Source: Epiperipatus broadwayi
Taxonomy: Eukaryota; Onychophora; Udeonychophora; Euonychophora; Peripatidae
Direction: 5' to 3'
DNA length: 64,000 nt
NCBI GenBank assembly: GCA_028023455.1
Contig: JAQFVV010000042.1
Span: forward strand, 7,153,922 to 7,217,921
The first letter of the stretch is position 1. Every line of letters starts with the position of its first letter. The notes beneath the pieces are model-generated. The model did not search any database. It saw nothing but the letters and a program-made list of their open reading frames with translations, and was not told the origin of the DNA. Positions 40,901 through 52,900 of the stretch are shown here, in pieces. The position numbers and the translations under genes are program-made.

Positions 40901-43900
40901 AAGCAATTTTCCTGATTACATAAGATGATTCCCAAATACCTATATCTATCCACCACACTTAACTTTATATCCCCCAATAAAAAAACTACATCCTCTCTTT
41001 CTCCAGTATTAACCATCATTATATTTGATTTTGCTTCACTAAATTTAATCCCCATCTCTTTACCCACCCTTGCACATGTCCTCAACATAATATCCATATC
41101 TTCTCTTCTTTCTGCACATAAAAAGATATCATCTGCAAAAAAAAAAGACCCGACAAAGTATATACTCCTTTGCCACCTATTAATGGTATCTCTACCCCTC
41201 TTCCTAGTCTTTCTATTGCTTTTTCCATTTCACTCAAAAACAACAAAAACAAAATCGGTGACATAGGGCATCCTTGCCTTAATCCCACTCCATTTTTAAC
41301 TTTAACTGATTCTATATCCCCTAATTGGTAAGTATAATAATTATTTTCATATAATTTCTTAATAATATTTACTAAAGCTTCATTCATTCCCAAATTGGAT
41401 AATCTTACCCATAATCTATTACTATTTACTCTATCATATGCTTTCTCTATATCTATAAAACTCATATATAACGATCTACCTGAATTCCTACTCATCTCTA
41501 TAAGTTGACTAACTACAAACAAACTATCTCCTATATGCCTATCTGACCTAAAACCTCCTTGCATTTCCCCCACTACATTATTTTCTTCCATCCATTTTAC
41601 AACTCTTCCAGCTACCATATATGCGAAAACTTTATATAAAACTGATGTTACCGCTATCGGTCTATAATTATTTAACTTTCTATGATCCTTACTCTTTCCT
41701 TTAAATAATAATCTTATTCTTGTATTACTCCAACTACCCGGAAAAACTGCCTTCTGCGCCATCTTATTAAAACATGATAATAACTTTGCTTTTGCTCTAT
41801 GCCCTAAATTCATTACCATCTCTGCTGCCCATTCATCTAAACCTCTCGCCTTTCCACTTTTCAATCTCTTTCCTGCCTCATTCAATTCATTTTTTGTGAA
41901 CCTAATATTCCCACTACTAACTGCTTTCATGTTTTCTATCACTAATTCCTTCACATCTAACATCTTTTCTATATCCATTACATATCTATTTAAGATTTTC
42001 TCTAGCTCGCCTCTAGAGCTACATTCTATTCCCTCATCATCTATTAATACTATCTCTCTTTCCCCTACATTTCTCCTTTTAATGTAATTCCAAAATTTTT
42101 TACTCCCATCTCTTCCACTTTTATTAATATCCTCCAACAATTTATTATTTAACTTCATCCTCTCTCTATAATTATCCATTTTAGCTAGCTTCTTCTTTTC
42201 CAAGTACTTTCCCCATTTAGCATTAATATCATTTTCACTTTCTTTATTCTTAATAGCACACTTATATTCTCTGCATGCTTTTTTCCTCTTTTACACTTTT
42301 ACTAACTCTCATTTTTTTATTACTTTTATTCTTCTTCATATTCTCGACTAAAACCCTATTTGCCACTTTTTCTACTTCACCACACCAGTCCTTATACTCA
42401 TCCCCAACCAACTGCTCCATGGTTTCTTCAACTTTTATTTTATACTCTTCCAATTTATTCTTATCATTCACTCTCCATCCACATCTTTCATTATTATTTC
42501 TACCTTTATTTCTATCCTCTATCACATTACTAACCATTTCTATTACAATAAAGTTATGATCACTATTACACACTCTCTCTTCATTATCAAACACCTTAAT
42601 TTTTCGTATTTTATTCATTCCCTCTTTCTCTACCAATACATAATCTATTGTGTGAAATACATTATTCCTAGACCATGTGTATTGTCCATCATATACATTT
42701 GATAAATTCCCAATGCTCAAATTTACTCTTTGACAAAATTCCTTCAAAAACTGACCATTCTTATTATCTACATCATCAATTTCTTCAATATGCCCATTCA
42801 TATCCCCTATAACCATTATTCTCTTCCCCTTTTCTTTAAAACTCTGTATATCCTTAACTAGGCATTCATATATACTATTGTTCCACTCCATTACAGTTTG
42901 ACTAGCTCCAGTGGCGATATACACTACAGCCACCATCCATTCTTGTCTATTCTTTTATCATAGAACAGAACACCATCTAGTGTTCTATAATGGAAATACT
43001 ATAACATCAATAACAAAATAAAACATCACATGATCACTATTTTTCATGCTAGCACATTACTGTTATTAAAACAGGCAATAAAATATCAGTAAGATAGAAT
43101 AAAACCTTCATATAGAGATCCAATATAATTTCAAAGAATGGACTATATAACATAATATACAGAATTCATACATTATACAACTTTATATATATTATTATTT
43201 TATACAATTTTCCATTCATTTTTAATTAATCAGTTGTTAACTAAATTTATTGAAGTTTTATAAATGTTCATACAATTATTTAAGTTATGCTTAATATAAT
43301 ATGTTTGATATATTTGTCTCTTTGTTTTTTTTTTTTTAGATCTTTAATGTAATTTAAAGAATATTTTTTGTAGAGTCTATTTTATGCCCATATGATAAAT
43401 CTGCTTTATACAACAATTATTTAATATATGAACATAAAATAGATGCTACAAAAAATATGAACCTTTAAATTACATTAAAGATCTAGCAAAAAGACAATAT
43501 TACATTAATCTTAACTTAAATAATTGTATAAATATTTATATATAAATCTTCAATAAATTTAGTCAACAACTGGTAAATTAAAAATGAATGGAAAATTATT
43601 AATATAATATTCAATTGACCAAACACTTTACTACTTATAAAATAAGATAGTATACATAAAATTGCATAATGTATATATTATTTATTCTGTATATTTTTAT
43701 GTTATATAGTCAATTCTTCGAAGTTATATTGAAAGGTTTTTTCTATTTTATTGATGTTTTATTTTGTTATACTGTAGTTGTTATTTTATTTCCATTATAG
43801 AACATTAGATGGGGTTCTATATTTGAAAAAGATTATGTTGTGGAAATGGGATGGAGCAGAAAATTGGAAAATTTAAAGTGGGGAATGAAAAATAAAGTGG

Positions 43901-46900
43901 CTAACAGGTTTATCTGGGCATAATTGCTGAGATATTCGTGATTTCATTTAAGGAGAAGCCACAATACATCACATCACATCATGAAATCATGTGCCGAAAA
44001 AAGCTTTTTAGGTATAATTAATATATATTTATATAATTGTTGTATATGATTTCTAATATTTTTTATATTTTAATAGTTAAAAAAAAAAAGCCAAATAGGT
44101 AACATTATTTAAAAATTTGCTATGAATATAGAATAATTTGGAAAAAGATATTATATGCTTTAACATTTAAAATTAAATACTAGTAACTGTAGGTTAAATT
44201 TTTTTTTAGATGAAATTCAAAAATAAAAGAATTAATATGCTTTAGAGAGCAAATATGAACAACAATTCAATATTTGAATAAAAATAGATTAATTTAAATA
44301 CTTTAATTGAAATATGCAGAGAAGAAAACAAAAAAAGTGAACTATAAAGGAGTGGATTGTTTGGAGAAAAAAAGTAGAATTGTATAAATGCATTTACAAC
44401 AAAAAATTTTAAAGATATATATATAAAAGAAAAAAAAATATTAAAAAATTATTTTTTTAAAATAATGATTTTATGTAAATAACCTACTAAGTAGTAAAAT
44501 ATCAAAGTAATAATACGTTTCATAAAAAGCATTTGAGGCTTAAATAAATCATAAAAATCTAATCTCAAATGGTTTTATGAAACAAATTATTACTTCATTA
44601 TTTTTCTAATTTTTAGTCGGCTGTTTACATGAAAACATTATTTACAAAAAATCTTTTTTTTTTTTTACATATTATTTTTTTACTTTTCAGTTATATTTAC
44701 ATATTATTTTAAAAAATGGTTAAAACTACAAAAAAATTATAATTTAATAATAAGATGTAAAAATAAATAATACACCCTTATGTAGTGACTTTTTAATTAA
44801 GTACGAGTTAAATTAATATTAACAAAATTTTATTCTACAAATATAATATTTCTGTTGGCTCAGTTGTTAAGGAATTTTCTTGGGAAGTATAAGGATGTGA
44901 GTTTGAATTCTAAATGGGGAACGGATTCTTTTTTTTCATTGTTAAAAATTCAAAAATGTGGTCATACAGACAGAAACAGAGACAGGTCAAGTTCATATAA
45001 AAGCATTTAAAAATGCAAAAATGGAATAAGAATTGAATTATAGATGTGGCTTATGTGCAAATAGAAGAGAGAATATTGAATATTTTGTTTACGTAATGCA
45101 TTTTTCTGAAAGATAAAAACTCTTAATAAAAGAAAATAAATCAATGCTGAGAGAAAATAATTTGATATTTGCAAGTTGGAAAAGGAGAAAGGATGGGAAA
45201 TAAATGTGTGTAAATAAGGTAAAGAACAGTTTCAGGACATATGCACAGACTTTACCTAAGAAAAAGCTATTTTACATTACATTATATATCATATAGCCTG
45301 AATATTAAATATTTGTCTGCTTAACATTAAAGCCAGTGTGTGTTAAGTTTATTTTAAAAAATTAATGAGAAATGTAAGCAAAATATTGAAAACTTAAAAT
45401 TAACAAATGAAAACATGCTAAGATAATGTAATGCAAAAGGATTTAATAAAGTGCCTTGCATCATCTTAGTATTAAAAAATAATTTCTAGATGTATACTTA
45501 CATTTTAATTGAGCAAAACTAGTTGATAATGAATAGATATTGTCCATAGTTAAGTCTAGTTTAATATCATCACTTTGAAATTTAAGCTTAGGCTGCAATT
45601 TCTTTCTCTGCACTGTTGCAATAAGGTTATCAATTCTAGTCATATCAATTTCTGAAGGTTCTCTCTCTAATTGGGATATCAAATAAGGTGATGTGGCAAT
45701 AGCAAATAAATCTTCTTCCTTTTCTTCATCGACTATAACTTTTTCTTTTCTCATTTCTTCTTCTTTTTCTCCTTCAATTATAGCTTTTTCTTTTCTTACT
45801 GCTTCTTCCTTTTCCCATTCACTTATAGCTTTTTCTTCATCTTCTATTTCTCCTTCAAAAACAATTTTTTTCTTTCTTTCTTTTGCTACCTTTTCTACTT
45901 TTCTTTCTTCTTTTAGCCTTTCTAATTCTTCATAATCTATTTCAGCTTCTGAAATTAAAAAATTAAGGCTAATGATTTCTATAAAACAAACAATTTTTTT
46001 CACGTACACATACACACAAACAATATCGCATGCCATTTTGAAAATATTTACTTTTAGAAACAAAAAAAGAAAGTATAATTTGTAGTTACAATTATATATT
46101 AAAAAACAATGAAAAATACAACTGCCATATCTACTTTCAATAAATCAAGCAGAAATCACTGTTTTTCTTCTTACCAATTTGGAAGCATTTTAAATATGAT
46201 TCACCAGCCAAATAATAAAATATTTTATAATTTACATAATGTTAGTCATATCATTATACTGCATTCCTTCTCAACAGTTGGTCTGTGTAAAAATTGATAA
46301 TATTCTAACAACTTTAAACTTCTAAATCAAGTAACAGAATTTTGGTTCCATTATCTAGGACAATTTTTTTGACAGTTATTTCGTAAAAAAAGTCTATTAA
46401 AAAAAAAGGCAGTCTGTCATGCAATAACTTTGAAGATTTAGCAACTAACCAATTACTATGTATAGGAGCCTGATGTAGGATTCTCTTTCTATTGTAATAT
46501 ATGTTGAAATTTATTACAAAAAAAATCCCTAAAAATTTTTAAAATGTTAATGAAAAAATTCCATTTTCTACTTGTAAAAATTTTTTAGGGGATATTTATA
46601 ATGGCATATTTCTGGAAAACTAATGAAAAGCTATAGAAGTTTATTACTAGCAAAAAAAAATTTCCAATTAGGCTAATTACTCCCCTAAACAAAATCCATC
46701 TCAACATTTTATTGGAAATATCAAATGATAAGTGATGAACTGCCTATATTCCTAAAAAATACACAATAAAGTTTTCAAAAGTATTCAAAATATCTTAACT
46801 ACATTAAATTTGTAAAATATGAAAGTCTTCTTATCACTAAACTCGTTCAGAATCATTGTCAATTATTGTTAATCTGACATGTTTCTAAGTCAAAGCTCAG

Positions 46901-49900
46901 GGTATAATAAATATGTCAATTGTTAATCATAAACTGAGAAATAAATTGACAATGGTATAAGAAAATATGGGCATTACTTAGAAGTTCATTTAATAGATCT
47001 GGCTTACAAATTATCATAGGAATGTTTTGAGACTTAGCTATTCCATAAATAGATTTATATGATCAGTTACATATTTGATAAGCCATAAGTTATTTACAGG
47101 TTTGTTAAAATATATATAAAATAAAACTAGAATTAGCTTTGCAAAATTTACCATACTAACATGTCTCTTATTTTCAAAAGCAAATATACTTATGATTTTA
47201 CAATTACAATTTAAGATGGAGTGTATAGCTGTAAAGAGCTTGAAAGTCTGAGTTGAAGTCCATTCTAATAATTTAAAATTTTGTATAAGCTATTGAAGAT
47301 GGTGGACATGCCATACACTGAATTTGAGGTTAACTTTAGTTTTCATTTTATTTCATATAATATTATATTTGATAAATAAATAACATCAACAAACAACTAT
47401 ACAGATAAAAGTATAACAATTTTACTTACTGACTTTGATTTTCTTAGGCCTCTTAGTTTTTCTGAGTGGATCATTATACTAAAAATAAAAATATTTCAGT
47501 TTTATCAAGAATTTTTACATCAAATCAGATCATTATATTTTACAAAAATAGCTTTCACTGTTAATTATAATATTAAAAATATTGTTATTTAATGTAAACA
47601 CATTTTCTGTGTCTCATAAGAAAAGATTATATTTAATAAAAATTCATACATGGCATGCTTTCAGCTATTACGTAGTCATAAGCATAGCTATATTAAAAAG
47701 ATTGTTAAAAATAATCAAATAATAAAAATCCAAGATTCTTGGAGAAAGAAAACATTAATTAGTACTGTTCTTTAGATTAAATAAAATTTTAAATAAAGAA
47801 AAGATAAGCTATAGATTTGGACCCCATAGTAATATGGCACTCTGGTGAAAGAATTATTATTCTTTGACTATTCATTTACTGCTAATATAAATGTCTAGCT
47901 GGTACATTCAAGGATCTGAAAAATATTAAGAGCCTTTTTGTTGCTATTTACTAAAGATTATTTCTATAGTTCAGTAAGCTTGTTAATCCTTTGTGGAGAC
48001 TAATAAATCTGACTTAGATATATGTAAATCTTAAGGAAAACCAACTCCAGATAAACAATAAATAAATTAAGTTCTTATCTTTCTTCTTAAAACCAGTTTA
48101 ATAAGAATGTTAAGTAACATTGTACTAAGAAGTGTAACTTTGTCTTAAATCATGGCAGCCATTAAATTTTTAATATAGCATTATTTAGTAATACTGCTTA
48201 AAAATTTTTATATATGAATTAATGCTATTATGCCTTAATATGATATTTCAGTGTTAAATACTGTAAATAAAACTATTTTAGTAGTATTATAATGACATAA
48301 CAAATAAACTCTGCAATCATATAAGAACATATTATACAGGAAACCATATTTATTTAACCCATAAAAGGATTTAATAATTTCATAAAACAGAGATATTTTT
48401 GTAACATTTGTACTAATTAATCATACAATTCAATTTTTTTTTTCTTTAATTTTCAAAATGATCCATTTAATTTTTTTCTTCTTTTTTTTTAAGAACTAAA
48501 AAACCATTTGCATAACAATCAAATTATCAAAACAAACAATCTATTATTATATAAATGTTGTCTATATTACAAGAAGTGCCCTGTGGAGTTAGCACAGAAC
48601 TAGAATGATAAACCTAAGAATTAGAGATCCTTGGATCACAACTCATTCTATCAACATCAAATGACCTCAGTAGCAACTAACCATTCAATTAATGCTAAGA
48701 ATAGTTAGATAAATGCTGCTTCCCATTTTCTTTTATAAACACCATCCATACCTTGTCATAAGATTTAAGGAAAATAAAATGAATATTTTTCTAATAGACT
48801 TTGCTAAGTTTTGCATATTTTTTGATAAACTTATTACTAATTCTTTTTGATATTTGATCACATACCATGTACCTATTCTTTTTATCTTTTAATAACTTTC
48901 CATATTCATATTGTGTAAATTATGCTCAAATATTATTATAATGATTATTCTCACCATGAATTTTCAAATTCTCTTGCATTCATACCCAATTAAATAACTT
49001 AAGTGGATACATTCGCCTTATAGTTTACAGAAAAAAACAAAGCATTTTATATTTTTATTTTAGTTTTTGAAAGTTGCTTTGAAAATTAATTTTTTACTTA
49101 AACATTTTCTATAAAAATGTAAACCAGATTAAAAAAATAACAAAAGACAAACTTACTTGTCTTAAGGCCTCAAGAGTAACTTCTCTGGTATATTCATGTA
49201 ATGTCCACTTTTTATCATCCTTGTCACTTTTAACAGATTTATCTTCATCCAGCTCCTCCTTGGAAAACCTAGAATACAAAACATCAAGCTGATTTCACAG
49301 TACTTAAGTACTTGACTATTTTAAAAAAATAAACACTTGTTTTTATTCACAATTTCTGTCCAACTATACTAATAAATATAAATGACACTTGTATCAATTT
49401 ATTATTTAAATTTTTTATTTAATAATAAAACAAAACAAAAAATATATTAAATGCAAACATTTAAAAACAAAAACAATCTATTTTTTTATCATTTCAACAT
49501 CTATTTAGTTTAATATCAAGGAAGAACATCTATTTAGTTTAGAATATCTTTCAACACTAATTTTTAAATTTTATTCTTATCTGTTATTACAATGATTTTC
49601 CTGTAGATTTCTTTTAAAAAAATTTTTTTTCAATCTTCATCTTTTCTGTCTTCTACTGATATTCATTCTATTTTTTTCTCTGCCATCAACTTCTTGTCCA
49701 CATGCATACTAGATTGTTTTTTTTTGTTTTATATACATATGACACTAGATGAAATAATGGATGTTTATAGATGAGGAAGATGATGAAAGCAGGACAGATC
49801 AAACATAAAAACCAGAATAAAAAGTAAATTGATCTTATGTGAATAAAACTATATATGTGGAGAATTAAATTTTGATCCCATTTAGGAAAGAATGCTATAC

Positions 49901-52900
49901 ATGACAGAGAAATCAATCAACTCTACTAAATGTAAGATTTGAAAATGCATCCTTACAAACTATTAAATAGATTAGAGAAATCTCATATTTCTACCATATA
50001 TAAAAATATCTAGAACACATACTTTCATCAAAAGAAAAAAGGAATTTTTCATTTCTTATACATAAGAAACAACTGAATTCCTACAGGATATTTAATGGCT
50101 ACTGAATGAATTCTCTTCTTCAATAGAACCAAGATGAACAAACATTTTGGTAGTACATTTCTATTTTTAATAAAATCATCACAGCCAGAATGAATATCCA
50201 ATTCCTAATTATACTAAAAGATAATAATATATACTAATGACATCTACAATAGTGAAATCACCCACAAGTAAAAATAAATTCACATGCATAGACTTATGAA
50301 AGATATAATTTAATTAAATGCATATTTTAAAGAAAATAACTTGGAACAAACCAAATGTTTCTTTAAAAAACAATATTCTTTATGAACCTTAAAATATCAA
50401 TTCAGCACATATTCCTTCTATAGTATTTACAATTTTAAATCTTTTATATATCTGAGGAAATAAATGTTTTTTTAATGTATAAGATTTCTAATAAGTTTTC
50501 TATTTATGCACACATAGTTTTATATATATTTAAAATCTTACCATCTACAACTTCCTTAAACACTTTAACAATACTATTTTTTATATGAAAACTTTATTCT
50601 AATAGTTTCAACTGTCCTGCAGTCATCGAAACTGTTAGAATAAAGTTTACATATAAAAAATAGTATTGTTAATGTGTTTAAGGAAGTTGTAAATGGTATG
50701 ATATGTAAAAGTAGAAAACAATACATAAGAAAAGGAAGAAGAAGAAGAAAATTAGTTAAAATCTTACAATATTTATAAATATCATATTTCAAGTAAACTC
50801 CTAAATATAATTTTCTTTTACATATTTCAATAAATTATTGATTATACAACATTTTGCTCTTTTTATTGTTAATAGAAATAAGATTTATTTAAGTCTATAA
50901 TATCACACAAAAAAAAAATTTAAGAAAATCAATAGAAAAGTAAAATGAATGACTAAATTTAACTTTTGTGTAATAATAATAGAGAAAACAAATATTATTT
51001 TATATTTGCCCATTATATATATATATTAGCTTCATTATCTGTGTGTGCAGCACATTTATATCGTATTTTACAATTTAATGAAGTAAAAAATTCAATTATT
51101 TGGTGTTTAGTAAATTTATGTGAAAAAAAATTTTATTCCATCATTTATACGTATGTGCTGGTGATATAATATTCTCTTTCTTCTTGGTCAATTGGTAGTG
51201 CAATCTTCTGTCTTCGATTATCGATATAAAATTATTTTAGTTCTTTTATTATGCTGCTAAAGTTCATTAACTTTTGCCATTTTAAATGTTGATTACTATT
51301 TGCTTCAACTTTTAGCACTTTAAAATTTTATACAAAAGAGATAGTATTTTCGAATACATCGTCCATTTTATCCTTTATTCTTATGTTCAATATCAAGCTA
51401 TTTACTGTTTGCGGGTGTCATATTACTTGATAAAATATGAAAGAGAATGGAAATGAATTGGGTTTGTTTTTATACTGGGTTTAACATCCGTTGTTCAGCA
51501 AACTCGCATTTTCAATTTCCTTTTCCATCGCTGTAGGTGCCTAGTGTTGTGCTAATTAATGGTTGTTACTGAAATTACATAATAAAATTATGTAATAAAG
51601 TACATAGTAAAATTCCATTATTATTTTCCAACACTTGGTTGCTTAGGTATTGATTTCACATCAGGTTATCACCATATCTATTAAGTTACTGTCTTACATC
51701 ATGACATTTACAAATTAACAAACAAGTCATTATTGGTCTAGATATATATATGAAAGGTTTCTATGATTAAGTTTTTATTTTCCATTGAAAAGGAGGATTT
51801 ACTTCATTCTAACATTATCTTGGTTTGGTACTTATTAAAACAAACTTCAAGTGTGTATGTATTTATATATCTGTCTGCATATAGAAAAATGATATCATGT
51901 ATCTAACCTATTATCTAAGCTTATGTTTTTCATGGGTTTAGTTTAATACTGTGGACATATATATAAGGGTTGGTTTGAACTGGATTGTAAAGTACTCTTA
52001 CAATTATATATTTTTATATGATTTGTGAAACTTGATTTTGATGACATTTTACAAAGTTGTGAAAAATTGATTCATAAATTCTCCAATTAGTCAATGTTTG
52101 CTTAAAAGAACAGCCTGATACATATTCTATATATAAAACTTTAATGTTTCCATTTTTTAATTGTTAAAAAAACTTGTTTTAGGAAAATTTAAGATAATAT
52201 ATTACAAAGATATATATATAAATAAAAATATTAAAAATATTTTGTCTATTGCCAAAATGGAGAAAGAAATTAAAGTATGATTTTAAATTTGCTACAAATT
52301 TTAATTTTCAAGATATAATTTAAAAAATAACAAAAAGATTATACATTTAATGAAAAATCAACTGGCAGAAATAATTTTGCATTTCAATTTTCTTTTTTCT
52401 TCTTTGTTCTCAAATCATTTTTTTACTTAATTATTTTTTTTTTGCCAAGAAAAAAATAAAAATAATAGAGATTTCTATCTAAAGTTAAGAATAATTGCTG
52501 ATATTACATTTCAACAAATTAATGATTTTTTTTTCATTACAAAATTATATAAATGCAAACAATTCTAGAAAATTAATACAAATGAATATGAATATATGGA
52601 TCACAGAAGAGCACACATTTATATACTTAATTTTTTTTACTCTTAGTAATTCGAATGTCCAAAATAAACTCCACTTATTTATATCTCTTCCTTTCTCATG
52701 TTTTTTTCTAATTTTTTTAAAAAAATTTTTTTTATAAATCCTCTTATTTATTTTTTTTTAAAAAAATCTCTGAAATAATTTTTAAATTTTTCTTGTAATC
52801 AGTATTTTAAAAAAAGCTGTGTAAAAATAGTTTTATTTTACAATTTATGAAACAAAGTATATATACATATAGACCAACAGTCCTTTATTTATGTGAATCT

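Larger units (their letters stand above)
39797..42965 (-). mobile_element. Nearly complete ATCAC-tailed non-LTR retrotransposon (5'-truncated)
   Basis: About 3.2 kb on the minus strand: endonuclease (from about 42965), reverse transcriptase, cysteine/histidine domain, 3' untranslated region and pentanucleotide tail. Only a few frame breaks separate the three open segments (42936-42262, 42203-41082, 41097-39997), so it is recent. It inserted antisense to plus-strand reading and in the sense of CCDC40. Clade not assigned; domain order fits the I/Jockey/R1-type APE LINEs. Confidence 0.88.
38908..44070. repeat. Large inverted duplication containing LINE copies
   Basis: Outer segments 38908-38994 and 43981-44070 are inverted copies (GAAACCATGTGCTGAAAAAG versus GAAATCATGTGCCGAAAAAA). 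Inner segments about 42966-43395 and 43424-43822 are also inverted copies, with a short spacer of about 30 nt centred near 43410. Between outer and inner segments the left arm holds two LINE copies (39031-42965) and the right arm only a LINE stub (43823-43980). The LINE therefore occupies the same site in both arms. Confidence 0.78.

Noticed and set aside
41896-42559. Plus-strand hydrophobic ORFs at 41896-42087 and 42275-42559
   Set aside because: Antisense shadows of the Lys/Glu/Asn-rich LINE endonuclease and RT.
45693-45935. Serine/phenylalanine-rich 80-codon plus-strand ORF
   Set aside because: It is the antisense of the Glu/Lys-rich repeats of CCDC40 exon 4; the composition is a mirror effect.
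46109-46297. 62-codon plus-strand ORF just right of exon 4
   Set aside because: It lies in intron 3 of the minus-strand gene and has no motif, splice context or codon bias; a chance frame.
51180-51230. Possible tRNA gene
   Set aside because: Only an A-box-like sequence; no T-arm or acceptor pairing.
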